Below, piece by piece: positions 1 through 9,609 of a stretch of DNA of 64,000 nt (its first letter is position 1; each line of letters starts with the position of its first letter). Under the pieces are notes generated by a model. That model was not told the DNA's origin and searched no databases. It was given only the letters and a program-made list of their open reading frames with translations. The stretch comes from Motilimonas eburnea (GTDB taxonomy: Bacteria > Pseudomonadota > Gammaproteobacteria > Enterobacterales > CBDFNC01), in contig NZ_JAIMJB010000017.1 in the NCBI RefSeq assembly GCF_021295345.1, positions 1-64,000 of the forward strand. The letters run 5' to 3'. The translations under genes were made by a program, and so were the position numbers.

Positions 1-118
1 ACTCACCCGTCCGCCGCTCGTCAGCAGAGAAGCAAGCTTCTCTCTGTTACCGCTCGACTTGCATGTGTTAAGCCTGCCGCCAGCGTTCAATCTGAGCCAT
101 GATCAAACTCTTCAATTA
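1..118 (-). rRNA. rrs: 16S ribosomal RNA gene, 5' end only
   Basis: The reverse complement of this segment reads as the start of a bacterial 16S rRNA: AGAGTTTGATCATGGCTCAG, then the universally conserved stretch up to the V1 hypervariable hairpin and the ACGGGTGAGT-type motif at the window edge. The V1 hairpin has the AGAAGCTTGCTTCT form common in gammaproteobacteria. The mature 5' end is placed near 118 by alignment with the remembered E. coli start; it may be off by a base or two. The rest of the rrn operon lies outside the window to the left. Confidence 0.97.
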
Positions 119-340
119 AAGTTTTTTGTGATTCAGCAAGCTGAATCGACTCAATGAATTCTGCGTGTTTGTCTCCACTTTTAAAAAGTGAAATCAAACT
201 GAACCTCAAATTAATGAAGTTCGATTTGTTCTATATGAACACTCAGAAACATTGATAAATAAATCGTTTTGGCGATTCGTTACCATTGCGTTGTTAGCCG
301 TGGCTTTCAACATGAGCATTCACACAGATTGCATGATTAG

Positions 341-353
341 ATTGTTAAAGAAC
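341..353 (-). promoter_or_regulatory. rrn leader boxA antitermination site
   Basis: Read on the minus strand this is GTTCTTTAACAAT, followed by a segment ending in AATCTGTGTG. This matches the boxA and flanking leader of E. coli rrn operons, where NusB/NusE bind nascent RNA to build the antitermination complex. The leader between 119 and about 525 carries no protein gene. Confidence 0.85.
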
Positions 354-394
354 GTTGACTCAGTGGCTTTCGCTTCACCTCGTCAGGGCTGCGC

Positions 395-422
395 ATTCTA
401 CGCTAGCCGTTTTGAAAGTCAA
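395..422 (-). promoter_or_regulatory. rrn P2-like promoter
   Basis: On the minus strand: -35 TTGACT (422-417), 16-bp spacer, -10 TAGAAT (400-395), followed by a GCGC discriminator. A/T-rich sequence directly upstream looks like an UP element. The position between P1 and boxA fits the second rRNA promoter. The GC-rich discriminator is the feature that makes such promoters sensitive to ppGpp/DksA. Confidence 0.75.
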
Positions 423-529
423 TCGTTAATTTTAACAAATCTTCGATTTTTCTTTCGAGTGAGAAACCTCAGCTTCTGACTCCCTGATACTGCGTTGCGC
501 CCTGCGCTGCGCCGTGTCAGTGGATGCGC

Positions 530-557
530 ATTATAGGGAGATCCGTTTTCGGTGCAA
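530..557 (-). promoter_or_regulatory. rrn P1 promoter
   Basis: On the minus strand: -35 TTGCAC (557-552), 16-bp spacer containing CTCCC just before the -10, a perfect -10 TATAAT (535-530), then GCGC. This is nearly the layout of E. coli rrn P1 promoters. The upstream 560-600 is A/T-rich (UP element). It is divergent from yrdA, so 558-693 is shared regulatory space. Confidence 0.85.
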
Positions 558-693
558 GGCTTTTTTGCCGGAAATTTACATTTAATTTTTCAACACAATT
601 TACTCTCAACTTATCCACAAGATCTTCAAAGATCCTCCCTTGTTTTGAGCATTTATTATGCTAATGTCGGCGATATCAACTATGGAGAAAGCT

Positions 694-1233
694 ATGACCA
701 CCAATATTCGTCCCTATAAAGGGATATATCCCAAGATCAATAATACGAATTACATCGATCCATCCGCTGTACTGGTGGGTGAAATCGCCCTCGGTATCGA
801 TGCAAGTGTGTGGCCCTTAGTTGCCGCCAGAGGTGATGTGAACAAGATTGAAATTGGCGATCGCACCAACATTCAAGACGGTACTGTGTTGCATGTCACC
901 CGTAAAACCCCGAACAAGCCTGATGGCTATCCCTTAATCATAGGTAATGATGTTACCGTCGGACACAAGGCGATGCTTCATGGCTGTCGCATTGGCGATC
1001 GTGTATTGGTCGGCATGGGGGCGATTATTTTGGATAATGCGGTTGTTGAGGATGATGTGATTGTCGGTGCGGGTAGCCTAGTTCCACCGGGTAAAACCTT
1101 GGCATCTGGTTTCTTGTATGTCGGCTCTCCAGTAAAGCAAGCCAGAGAACTCACCGCTGCTGAGTTGGCGTTTCTGCCTGAATCGGCAGACAATTATGTC
1201 AGGCTTAAAAATGAATACTTGGATGAACATTAA
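694..1233 (+). CDS. yrdA: gamma-carbonic-anhydrase family protein YrdA
   Basis: A 179-aa cytoplasmic protein of the gamma carbonic anhydrase/PaaY/YrdA family, a left-handed beta-helix built from hexapeptide repeats (visible from about residue 21 to 150). Three histidines at residues 67, 91 and 96 sit where the family binds its catalytic metal between trimer subunits. The physiological reaction of YrdA proteins is not firmly settled, so carbonic anhydrase activity is only presumed. The ATG at 694 is chosen because GGAG lies just upstream; an in-frame ATG at 658 has no ribosome site. The gene is divergent from the rRNA operon, the same neighbourhood as in E. coli (yrdA beside rrnD), which supports a chromosomal backbone location. 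Confidence 0.93.
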   Translation: MTTNIRPYKGIYPKINNTNYIDPSAVLVGEIALGIDASVWPLVAARGDVNKIEIGDRTNIQDGTVLHVTRKTPNKPDGYPLIIGNDVTVGHKAMLHGCRIGDRVLVGMGAIILDNAVVEDDVIVGAGSLVPPGKTLASGFLYVGSPVKQARELTAAELAFLPESADNYVRLKNEYLDEH

Positions 1234-1307
1234 ATCCTGCCTGAATGATGAGGAGGCGAGGTCCAATACACCTCGCACTACAGCGTCAGGCAACCGCCTA
1301 TATGAAA

Positions 1308-1850
1308 CTAAAAGCCCGCATCAGCCACCGTTGCAGAGTCTATAATACTTGGGCTGCCAGACTTGGCTAACTCAGCCAACTCTTTATCCATAAAGTAGAG
1401 CGCTTGCTTGTTATCTCCTAACAACTCAAGTTTATCGATAATCGTCTTAAACAATTTCTCTTCTTCGTGTTGCTCTGACACATACCATTGTAAGAAGTTA
1501 AAGGTTGAATAATCCTGACTTGAAAATGCCACATGTGCGAGCTCATTGATTTTTTGCGTGATCATTTGCTCATGCTCTAACGTCATGTGGAACACATGGG
1601 CTAATGATTCAAATTCATGAGGGGGAGCATCAATTGCACCTAAGATGGGCAGCGCCCCCGTTTCACTAACATAAGTAAACAGACGATGCATATGCTCCAT
1701 TTCTTCTTTGGCATGTCCACGTAAGAATACGGCTGCCCCTTCTAAGCCGCGATCTTCACACCACGCACTCATCTGCAGGTATAAATTGGATGAGTAAAAT
1801 TCTAAGTTAATCTGCTCGTTTAGTTTTTCTATCATGGTTGGCTTAAGCAT
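1308..1850 (-). CDS. ftnA: bacterial non-haem ferritin FtnA
   Basis: An iron-storage ferritin of 180 aa, slightly longer than E. coli FtnA. It assembles as a 24-mer shell in the cytoplasm, oxidises Fe(II) at a di-iron centre and stores it as mineral. The ferroxidase residues are all present: E17, Y24, E50, H53, E94, E126 and E130. The four-helix bundle region is very close to the E. coli protein, including the long QHEEEKLFK-type helix near residue 128. The C-terminal tail beyond about residue 163 is not seen in E. coli FtnA. It converges with yrdA and is separate from its right-hand neighbours. No Fur box was confirmed in the 330 bases upstream. Confidence 0.95.
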   Translation of the reverse strand: MLKPTMIEKLNEQINLEFYSSNLYLQMSAWCEDRGLEGAAVFLRGHAKEEMEHMHRLFTYVSETGALPILGAIDAPPHEFESLAHVFHMTLEHEQMITQKINELAHVAFSSQDYSTFNFLQWYVSEQHEEEKLFKTIIDKLELLGDNKQALYFMDKELAELAKSGSPSIIDSATVADAGF

Positions 1851-2182
1851 AGCGAGTCCTTAATATACATCTATGATACTTCTTGGATTTTGCATTCTTA
1901 CACAGTTAGCTAGCCATTTTCTACCTCGCCATACAGAGTCATACCCTAGTATGAAATTATTGGTGATTTAATCTACGATCCTTGACTTATTTCACATCAC
2001 GAACTATGTGCCACTGTTACAATGCCAGCACTTGTAGACGTTAGGGACATGAAAGATGGAACTGTTATTCAAGGAATGGAAAATTTTAAGCTTCATTATG
2101 TTGCTTTTTTTACTTACATTTATCTAATTCTGACGATAATTCCCTTATCATGACGGGCCATTAACTTACACACTGGTTCGTA
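1851..2182. other. intergenic region with a possible tiny membrane ORF
   Basis: No confident gene. It must hold the ftnA promoter (minus strand) and the promoter of the phosphatase gene at 2183. One 23-codon plus-strand reading frame at 2056-2127 encodes a short peptide that is charged at the start and then almost wholly hydrophobic. AGGGA lies some 10 bases before its ATG. It could be a single-pass micropeptide, but an overlapping frame of 34 codons is equally open, so it is not called. Confidence 0.3.
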
Positions 2183-2800
2183 TTGAAAAGGTTATTTTTG
2201 TTTCGTCATGGCGAAACAGATGCAAATAGAGTAGGAATACTACAAGGACATCTAGACACCAGACTCAGTCCTCTTGGTGTAAACCAAGCTAATCAACTTA
2301 GCGTGGTTTGCAAGCAGCTCCCTATAGACGTTATTCATAGTAGCGACCTGATCCGTGCCAAAGCTACAGCAGCCAAACTCTCGCAAAACGCTGGACGTTT
2401 ACTTTGCTACAGTCACCGGTTACGTGAAATAAACTATGGTCACCTAAATGGTCAGCGCATTGATCAACTTGATGACACAAAACGCCAACAGCTACACCAA
2501 CTCTACCAACAACACATTCCGCTACCCGACCCCCATGCTGAAACTATGGCGCAACTTGAATCACGCCTAGTTGGCTATCTCGACTCCATCATGGATTGGC
2601 CACAACACAATCATGGTATTATCAGCCATGGCCAAGCACTCAATTGCTTACTTCATGCCCTGTTAGGTTGGCCAAAGCACAACATGCATTTATTGCAGTT
2701 AACCAATTGCAGTGTCACAGAATTAAAGTTTACTCAAGACAGGTGGCAGTTAGTCAGACTAAACCAAGATGTCACATCTATACTTAAGGGGATAAGTTAA
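2183..2800 (+). CDS. histidine phosphatase (phosphoglycerate-mutase-like) family protein
   Basis: A 205-aa enzyme of the histidine phosphatase superfamily. The RHGET signature occupies residues 8-12, where H9 is the phospho-accepting histidine, and the second catalytic histidine is in ISHGQ near residue 149. LREINYGHLNG in the first half carries the conserved glutamate. The branch resembles small broad-specificity or alpha-ribazole phosphatases (CobC/GpmB-like); the substrate cannot be told from sequence, and no cobalamin genes are near. Translation is read from a TTG at 2183 with no clear ribosome-binding site, so the start is uncertain, although the first residues fit the family. It is followed 21 bases later by uspA, probably co-transcribed. 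Confidence 0.85.
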   Translation: MKRLFLFRHGETDANRVGILQGHLDTRLSPLGVNQANQLSVVCKQLPIDVIHSSDLIRAKATAAKLSQNAGRLLCYSHRLREINYGHLNGQRIDQLDDTKRQQLHQLYQQHIPLPDPHAETMAQLESRLVGYLDSIMDWPQHNHGIISHGQALNCLLHALLGWPKHNMHLLQLTNCSVTELKFTQDRWQLVRLNQDVTSILKGIS

Positions 2801-2821
2801 AACTAAGATTAAGGGGGCAAC

Positions 2822-3244
2822 ATGTCCGGTTACCGTCATATATTAGTTGCACTGAATTTAGATGAGGATTGCAAGCCGATCCTTGATAAAGCGCTGCAAC
2901 GGGCCGAAATAGATCAGGCAACCCTAACCCTGCTTCACGTCAATATTCAATTGAATCAACTCTACACCAATATGATTTCAATGGATCTGACCCAATTGAA
3001 AGAGCAGTTAACAGAGCGCTCTGAAATGCTATTTGATCAAATCATGGCCGGTGTCGATTATCCGAAGCTTAATCATCAAGTTATTTGTGGTGATTTACCA
3101 GAGAGCATATTAACGGCAGCAAAAGAGCTTGAAGTTGACCTCATTATCGCCGGTCACCATCATGATTTCTGGGGGTATTTTCATAACACGGCGAAAAAGA
3201 TCCTCAATCAAGCCCCCTGTGATCTGCTGATTGTACCTGTTTAA
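2822..3244 (+). CDS. uspA: universal stress protein A
   Basis: A 140-aa cytoplasmic stress protein with the single Rossmann-like Usp domain spanning the whole length. The C-terminal loop reads GHHHDFWGYFHNTAKKIL, like E. coli UspA. It lacks the G-x2-G-x9-G-S/T nucleotide motif of the ATP-binding Usp branch, so it probably belongs to the non-ATP-binding UspA/UspC/UspD group. AAGGGGG precedes the ATG. uspA near rsmJ and prlC matches the E. coli order, though here a chemoreceptor gene lies between. Confidence 0.93.
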   Translation: MSGYRHILVALNLDEDCKPILDKALQRAEIDQATLTLLHVNIQLNQLYTNMISMDLTQLKEQLTERSEMLFDQIMAGVDYPKLNHQVICGDLPESILTAAKELEVDLIIAGHHHDFWGYFHNTAKKILNQAPCDLLIVPV

Positions 3245-3547
3245 CTTCGCCCTAAAACCCGCTCGGTTTGCATAATACTTTTTTACTATTGGCAACCCGA
3301 GCGCACTTACGACAGAAAAATTTAGGTACAATAACTAAGGACTGAAGTAACGCTTGGTTATTTTCAATATCAGACCGCTTCCAATCACATAAACTCTGAT
3401 TCTTTTTCATATAAAACTCATTATAAAGCATGAATTCCTGTCACATCTCTGTCATCTACAAACGCTAAGCTCGCATCATTAATGGGAGATGCCCTGTTTC
3501 TGGCACAGCCACGTCTTGTAAAACCATCGGCCGCTAAGGAATGCACC
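3245..3547. other. intergenic region before the chemoreceptor gene
   Basis: 303 bases with no gene. It ends in an AAGGA ribosome site at about 3536-3541. A/T-rich TATAAA-like hexamers occur at 3410-3430 but no convincing -35 partner was found. No terminator with a clear U tract was recognised after uspA. Confidence 0.4.
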
Positions 3548-5506
3548 ATGCGAATTAGTACTTTTTCTTCCCTATCTTCCATTTTACTATTGGTAATAGC
3601 AAGCATTCTCGGTTACTCAATTTGGCAAAGCGGCCATGAGATCCAAGCTATGCAGCACCAAGGCAACGCATATCAGAAGCTTAAGCATCAGATTAATGTT
3701 GATTTTCAACGAACCATACAAGCCTACCTCAATACGGGTGACGCGAGCCTATTACAAGATGCAGCAAATCAACTTCAACGCATTTTTGAGCAAATAGCAC
3801 AGCAACCCATTGCCAATGCAGCCAGTATTAAGCAACAAATCACCACCCTATTGGCGGGGCTGAATGGCCAATATCGGGCAGCAGGAAAATTATCAGCTAA
3901 TAATCAACAAATCCTCGCACTGGCAGAAGCCGACATGCGGGCCTATGCCCAAAGCCTGCATCAATATGGCCTTGAGGGATGGCAGCAAGATCCTGAGTTA
4001 GCCAGTCAATACCTTACGATGAGCAGAGATCTAGCCGAAACCTTAACTGAATTAAGCCTTAACCGCGCCGAGCTCTTTAATCAGCCTAGTACGGAACAAT
4101 TAGCGCAACTGGAATACCTCCAATCCAAGGTCGTTAGCTTCAGTCAAAAGCTAAAACAGCTACCTAGCCTGAATTTGTTCTACCCAGTCGAAACTCAGTC
4201 CGAGCCGGGTATGCTTAGCTTTGACGACGATGAGGAGCCCATTGAAAAAGGCCAAGAAGCCATTGATGAACTGAGCAGCCTGATCAACCGCTACCCAAAA
4301 GAGCTAGATAATACAAAACAAAACATTAACTTAACTAAAATTGCCAGCCAACAATTACAACAAGAAGTCACACAGCTGGAGCACAGTTTTCTCACCCTTG
4401 AACAACAGCTGCAAACAAAGGTAGAGCAACGTTTAAATGAAATCCAACTCACATTGCTGCTCGCTGTCGCCGTGCTGGTTGGTTACAGCTTGATTGCGTT
4501 CTTGTTCCAGCAGTTACTCATCGTGAGACGCTTAAAACACCTTAATCACGCCTTTGAACAACTGGTGAAAAGCAATCAAACCAAGCCATTAGAATTAGCC
4601 AGTGCGAATGATGAACTCGGTGAAATAGCGCAACGGTTCAACCAACTGACTGACCGTACACAAGCAACCGAAGCACTCAAAGCCGAACAGTTAGTTAAAG
4701 TCTCTAACGCCTTAAAACAGATGGTGAAACAAGTAGAGGCCATTGAGCAAGATTCCAAAGCGAATAGCCAATCGGCAAGCCACAGTGCCACCATGATGGC
4801 CGAGTTGAATAGTCTTTCTAAAGAAGTGGAAACCAGTTCAGTGACCATATTGGGATACGCCAAAGACAATCAAGACGCCATGCAGGCTAGCCAAGAGTAT
4901 GCCCGTAATGTGCTGCAAGCGACTCAAAGTACCAGCGAAGCCGTGGCCCGTTGTCATCAATCCCTAGGTTCGCTCAATTTGTCGGTTGATAATGTCGCTA
5001 GCATCATCGACGTGATCAGTAATATTTCCGATCAAACCAACTTACTCGCCCTGAATGCCGCAATTGAGGCCGCTCGCGCAGGTGAGCACGGCCGAGGCTT
5101 TGCCGTCGTGGCCACTGAAGTACGTCAATTATCCCATAGCACGCAAGACTCACTAAACCAAATAGCCACTATTTTGGAGCAATTACGCAAAGCCACGGCA
5201 GGATTGAGTGTGGATATAAAAGGAATAGCTAGCGCATCTGAAGCGCAAAAAACAACCGCGAACATCCTCTGGGATACCGCGCATCATGTGCGCGAAAACG
5301 CAATGAGCTCGGCCGTTGTGGCTGAGCAAGGAAGCGTCAACGCTAAGCTTCAATCAGGAAAATTAGTGGATTTTGCCTCAGCCATGGAGCAGGTGAAACA
5401 ACAATCACAGCAAGTGTCTAGCTTATCACAACAAATTGCTGAGCAAATAAAGCAAGAAGCCGATAGCATCATTAACACATTAAATGCGCAACCAGCGAAC
5501 GGATAA
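3548..5506 (+). CDS. methyl-accepting chemotaxis protein
   Basis: A 652-aa inner-membrane chemoreceptor. Transmembrane segment 1 is at about residues 8-24 and segment 2 at about 300-322. Between them is a helical, glutamine-rich periplasmic domain of some 275 residues with an acidic DDDEEP patch near residue 225. A HAMP domain follows, then the cytoplasmic coiled coil with the conserved hairpin tip ([19 protein letters not shown], from about residue 493), which contacts CheA/CheW. The ligand is unknown; the periplasmic part looks like a helical-bundle sensor. The start is set at the ATG at 3548, with AAGGA before it and a proper membrane anchor immediately after. An upstream in-frame ATG at 3482 would add 22 residues without a ribosome site. 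No C-terminal CheR-tethering pentapeptide is seen. Confidence 0.93.
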   Translation: MRISTFSSLSSILLLVIASILGYSIWQSGHEIQAMQHQGNAYQKLKHQINVDFQRTIQAYLNTGDASLLQDAANQLQRIFEQIAQQPIANAASIKQQITTLLAGLNGQYRAAGKLSANNQQILALAEADMRAYAQSLHQYGLEGWQQDPELASQYLTMSRDLAETLTELSLNRAELFNQPSTEQLAQLEYLQSKVVSFSQKLKQLPSLNLFYPVETQSEPGMLSFDDDEEPIEKGQEAIDELSSLINRYPKELDNTKQNINLTKIASQQLQQEVTQLEHSFLTLEQQLQTKVEQRLNEIQLTLLLAVAVLVGYSLIAFLFQQLLIVRRLKHLNHAFEQLVKSNQTKPLELASANDELGEIAQRFNQLTDRTQATEALKAEQLVKVSNALKQMVKQVEAIEQDSKANSQSASHSATMMAELNSLSKEVETSSVTILGYAKDNQDAMQASQEYARNVLQATQSTSEAVARCHQSLGSLNLSVDNVASIIDVISNISDQTNLLALNAAIEAARAGEHGRGFAVVATEVRQLSHSTQDSLNQIATILEQLRKATAGLSVDIKGIASASEAQKTTANILWDTAHHVRENAMSSAVVAEQGSVNAKLQSGKLVDFASAMEQVKQQSQQVSSLSQQIAEQIKQEADSIINTLNAQPANG

Positions 5507-5517
5507 TAAATTATCCG

Positions 5518-6270
5518 TTAACTCATCGCCTTATTGACATAGACATCAAATCGGTTATTTTTGGTCTCAAAAGCCAAAGTGGGTTTACGCTCGGCCAACC
5601 AAGGGGCGTAATCAGGTCGCTTCACCACAACCCGATATTGAGCAGCAGCCAAAGCAGGTGCCAGTAACGCGTCAGCGTCAAGGTCAGGGCCGACTAGATG
5701 CTGAAAAACCCGCATTTCTTTTTTTACTAACGCGCTTTTCTTCTTGTGCGGAAACATGGGATCCAGATACACCACATCTGCTTGCGCTTGAGCTAGCCAA
5801 TCAATCCCGGTGTCATGCACTAAGGTCATATTTGTTTGCATCCAGTCACCAATCTCAGGATCCCGGTAAGCTCGCGCTAACCCATCGGCCAGTAAAGCGG
5901 CTACCACTGGAGAGCGTTCAATTAAGGTAACCCGACACCCCAACGAGGCAAAGACAAAGGCATCGCGCCCCAGCCCAGCTGTCGCATCAATCACCTTCAA
6001 CCCAGATTTGGCTTTAATGCCTATCGCCTTGGCGATAGTTTGGCCCTTTCCTCCGCCGAACTTACGACGATGCGCACTCGCGCCAGACACAAAATCCACC
6101 GCGACAGCGCCGAGCTTAGGCTCATCTAATTTACGCAGCTCAAGACGATGCTCGGTTAATACCAAAGCGAGCTTATCATCTTCACTCACAGAGTCGGAAA
6201 AGCCCCATTGCGCTCGCAATGCAGCCGCATCATTTTGACGACAAGGGGAATCAACAAGCAAAGGGATCAC
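5518..6270 (-). CDS. rsmJ: 16S rRNA (guanine(1516)-N2)-methyltransferase RsmJ
   Basis: A 250-aa SAM-dependent methyltransferase that modifies G1516 in helix 45 of 16S rRNA. The SAM-binding motif [11 protein letters not shown] is near residue 95 and the catalytic-region motif [11 protein letters not shown] near residue 170, both diagnostic of RsmJ (formerly YhiQ). The basic loop [12 protein letters not shown] upstream of motif I is also conserved. It ends only 11 bases from the convergent chemoreceptor gene. In E. coli the gene sits directly by prlC; here two GGDEF-EAL genes and a MscS gene have been interposed. Confidence 0.95.
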   Translation of the reverse strand: MIPLLVDSPCRQNDAAALRAQWGFSDSVSEDDKLALVLTEHRLELRKLDEPKLGAVAVDFVSGASAHRRKFGGGKGQTIAKAIGIKAKSGLKVIDATAGLGRDAFVFASLGCRVTLIERSPVVAALLADGLARAYRDPEIGDWMQTNMTLVHDTGIDWLAQAQADVVYLDPMFPHKKKSALVKKEMRVFQHLVGPDLDADALLAPALAAAQYRVVVKRPDYAPWLAERKPTLAFETKNNRFDVYVNKAMS

Positions 6271-6309
6271 AATAGGCTCTCAAATAATAAAAAAGGCGAT
6301 AATAGCAGA

Positions 6310-9300
6310 TTATTCCATCGCCAGAGAGACGAGCGCCATCATTTCGATCGGCATCGGCTTACCTAAATGATAGCCTTGAGCAAAATCAACACCGATCTCA
6401 GCTAAGCGCATCATGACTCTTTCGTCTTCCACACATTCCGCGATGGTCTGCTTGCCCATTAACTGGCTCACTTCATTGATGCTGCGCACCATGGCATAGT
6501 CCATTTCATCATCGGCGATATCGCGGACAAATAAGCCATCAATTTTCAAATAGTCGACAGGCAAACGCTTCAAGTAACCAAATGAAGATAACCCGGTACC
6601 AAAATCATCTAACGCTAATTTACAACCTAGCTTCTTCAGCTCTTTTAGCAAAAAGGAAGCGTGACTAAAATTGGCAATAGCAACGGTTTCAGTGACTTCA
6701 AAACAAATCTTGTATAAGGGGAGTTCAGAATCCACCAAGGCCTTAACTAAGTACTCAACGAATTCTTTGTTGCCTATGGACTGGCCTGACAGGTTAATCG
6801 AGCACTGATCTAACTTAGCTACATGGTCGGGATGCCCCTTTAACCAAGCTAAGGTTTTATCTATGATCAACTTATCGAGTTTATCTGCCAAGTTGTAGTT
6901 TTCAGCGGCTGGAATAAATAGCCCTGGCGGTGCCAGCTTGCCATTTTCATCAATCATTCGGGTTAACACTTCATAGTGCAGATAGTCTGAGCCATCTTTA
7001 CCATTAACCCGCTTAATGGGCTGAGCATACAGACAAAAACGTTGCTCACGTAATGCCTGCTGTACCTTGTTAACCCATTGCATTTCCCCGTGACGGCGCT
7101 GTACTTCTTGATCATCTTGCTTAAATACATGGACGCGGTTGCGGCCTTCGTCTTTTGCCGCGTAACAAGCAGTATCAGCACAACTCAATACATGTTGGCG
7201 ATTGCCACTGTTTTGATTGATCTCCACTAAACCGATACTGACGCCAAGGGAAAAGGTTTTTTCCTCAGAAATAAAATGATGCTCGGCGATGGCTGCAATA
7301 ATACCATGAGCATAGGCTAAGGCGTCGTCGGGCTGGCAGTCGGCAATAATGACCCCGAATTCATCCCCCCCTAAACGCGCTAATAAGGCATGGGTCGGTA
7401 AACTGTCGGTCAGTAAGGTCGATAATTGCTTTAATACCTCGTCGCCGGCGCTATGGCCACAGGTATCGTTAATCACCTTGAATTGGTCCATATCTAAGTA
7501 CATTAAGGCATGGACTTGCTCGCTTTCAGTTGCCTTATCAATATACTTTTGCAACTGAGTTTCAAAAAAGCTGCGGTTATTGAGCCCAGTGAGAAAATCG
7601 TGCGATGCCTGGTACGCTAACTGCTCCGATAACTCCTTGGTTTCTGTGATGTCTTCACACACCAAGAAGAACTGTTCCTTGCCAGGCACTTTACGGGTCG
7701 TTTCATTTAACCAGAGGTTTTTTCCTAGTCGTGTTTGGTATTGGATCTGACGTGTCTGTAAGCCATCAGGATGACTTGCACAGCGATTTAAGTACTTAAT
7801 TTGAGTGCCGATATCATGAGACTCGGTGTGCAGCAGCGTAATGTTTTTACCGACCACGTCATCAACCGCATAACCCAATAACAAAGCGCCGTAACGGTTA
7901 CATGACAACACTAGGCCTTGATTATTGATGGTTAATAACATAAATGGATTTTCGTCGTGCAATACACGATAGCGGGCTTCACTTTCCCTTAGCTCAATTT
8001 CTGCTCGCTTAATGCTATTTATGTCGCGCCCTTCCAGTAGGATCATTTCGACCCCTTGAGCACCACGAACTGGCTTAAGGGATAGATCAACCACGACCTG
8101 CTGTTTCGACGCATTCACTTGTTGGCTTTCATAGCGTACAAAATCGCCCTTTTGTACCATGTCGATTGCCGAAACCAGTTTCTGTTGCTCATCAAGATCA
8201 TGGCGCCACCATGGTGACTCCCAAAGGTACTCACCAATCACATCAACTTCATTAAGGTTAAGTAGCTGTAATGCAGCTTTATTGGCTTGGAGGATACGCC
8301 CTTTATCATCAAGTAAAATGATAAATTGGAAGGCTTCATGAAATAATGCGCTGAAACGGGTTCGACTGGCCCGGAGTTCACTTTCAACACGCTTTTGTTT
8401 CAATAAGTTAAATTGTAATAAGGCGATGATGACACATAGGCTCAACACCACCACCAAGACAAAAAAGAAGTTATCGCGATAACTGCTGAACTCATTGTCA
8501 GGCTGATTGGTTAGAAAAGCATTCTTGGGTAATTGTTCCGGATCAAGCTGCCAGTGTTCGAGCAATAAGGCATCGAAAACAAACTGGTTGCTTGCCTTGG
8601 TTTCAATCGGTAATGCCTCAATAGGCACCCCGTGCAAAATATCCAGCGCCTTACGCGCCGCTCTTTCACCTTGACTAAAGCCACTGATCATTTTGCCGCC
8701 AACAATGCCATAGCCTAAAGTGTAATCCCAAGCACCAAACATAGGCACCTTGGCAACCTCAAATAAGGCTTCTAACATTTTGTCATATTCAATATAAATG
8801 CCATCGCGATCACGCGCAAAGACAGTGTAAAGAATGATGGCGTCGTCGGTGATCTCACTGACTTTTTGTTTCAATGAGAGGAAGCTTTCATCATGTAATA
8901 TGTGGATTTTAGGATAAAACTGGCTGCTCATCCTCTCAATGTCACGCTGGATCAACTTACCCGAGTGAGTATCGTCAACAATCACATAAACATTGCTGGT
9001 GAGAGGCTTAAGGCTTAAAGCTGCCGTTAACGTTTCCGCTAAATCAGGCGTCTCAACCACCCCCGTCACCTTGGCCATGCCTTCGATTAATGCGGGTGTA
9101 AAATTGTTGACGCCAGTGAAAACGATCGGGGTATTAGGAAATAATCGCTGGCCGTAGGTTTTAGCCAAAGTCAGGGCGTTATTATCTGTTACGATGACCA
9201 AATCAAATTCGCGATGGGAGAACTTACGCGCAAACGCCTCGGTCAGCAGCCCCATGTATTCATCGGTAAAAAAGCGCTTACTATCAAGATAAGACACATA

Positions 9301-9492
9301 TAAGGAGACGTCTTGATTCTTCAGGATAGATTCAATACCCGCTTGCATATCACGGGTCCATTTAAACCCTTGGTGATAAGAGTGAAGTACCAGTACTTCT
9401 TGCTCCTTAGCATGCGCTGAGGCAACCGGAATAAGTAGCAGTAGGCCGAGTAAACCAGAAATAATAAAACGACTTAGCCCTAAAATCTGCAT
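6310..9492 (-). CDS. periplasmic-sensor GGDEF-EAL protein with PAS domains
   Basis: A 1060-aa cyclic-di-GMP signalling protein. Order: signal peptide (1-28), periplasmic domain resembling ABC_sub_bind (about 32-310), transmembrane helix (343-362), two PAS domains (about 380-490 and 505-620), GGDEF domain (628-790) and EAL domain (810-1050). The diguanylate cyclase site is canonical (RLGGDEF near residue 707) but no RxxD inhibitory site precedes it. The phosphodiesterase signature reads EVLTR rather than EALxR, while DDFGTG (about 962) is intact, so both activities are possible. A binding-protein fold fused to the sensor implies response to a small periplasmic ligand. It is transcribed alone, with about 120 bases between it and the next upstream gene. 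Confidence 0.93.
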   Translation of the reverse strand: MQILGLSRFIISGLLGLLLLIPVASAHAKEQEVLVLHSYHQGFKWTRDMQAGIESILKNQDVSLYVSYLDSKRFFTDEYMGLLTEAFARKFSHREFDLVIVTDNNALTLAKTYGQRLFPNTPIVFTGVNNFTPALIEGMAKVTGVVETPDLAETLTAALSLKPLTSNVYVIVDDTHSGKLIQRDIERMSSQFYPKIHILHDESFLSLKQKVSEITDDAIILYTVFARDRDGIYIEYDKMLEALFEVAKVPMFGAWDYTLGYGIVGGKMISGFSQGERAARKALDILHGVPIEALPIETKASNQFVFDALLLEHWQLDPEQLPKNAFLTNQPDNEFSSYRDNFFFVLVVVLSLCVIIALLQFNLLKQKRVESELRASRTRFSALFHEAFQFIILLDDKGRILQANKAALQLLNLNEVDVIGEYLWESPWWRHDLDEQQKLVSAIDMVQKGDFVRYESQQVNASKQQVVVDLSLKPVRGAQGVEMILLEGRDINSIKRAEIELRESEARYRVLHDENPFMLLTINNQGLVLSCNRYGALLLGYAVDDVVGKNITLLHTESHDIGTQIKYLNRCASHPDGLQTRQIQYQTRLGKNLWLNETTRKVPGKEQFFLVCEDITETKELSEQLAYQASHDFLTGLNNRSFFETQLQKYIDKATESEQVHALMYLDMDQFKVINDTCGHSAGDEVLKQLSTLLTDSLPTHALLARLGGDEFGVIIADCQPDDALAYAHGIIAAIAEHHFISEEKTFSLGVSIGLVEINQNSGNRQHVLSCADTACYAAKDEGRNRVHVFKQDDQEVQRRHGEMQWVNKVQQALREQRFCLYAQPIKRVNGKDGSDYLHYEVLTRMIDENGKLAPPGLFIPAAENYNLADKLDKLIIDKTLAWLKGHPDHVAKLDQCSINLSGQSIGNKEFVEYLVKALVDSELPLYKICFEVTETVAIANFSHASFLLKELKKLGCKLALDDFGTGLSSFGYLKRLPVDYLKIDGLFVRDIADDEMDYAMVRSINEVSQLMGKQTIAECVEDERVMMRLAEIGVDFAQGYHLGKPMPIEMMALVSLAME

Positions 9493-9609
9493 CCAATCTC
9501 TATCTAATCAAGCTAACCAAAGATATGCTGAGAGTACTCCGCTGGTTGCGCCAACGCAACTTGAGCACAAGTAGTTTGTGATCAAGCTGAAAAGTATTCC
9601 TTGTCAAGC

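Noticed and set aside
252-479. 75-codon plus-strand open frame
   Set aside because: It lies across the rrn leader, boxA and P2 promoter of the divergent 16S gene, with no ribosome site.
978-1293. Minus-strand frames opposite yrdA
   Set aside because: They are antisense shadows of a well-conserved gene and have no starts with ribosome sites.
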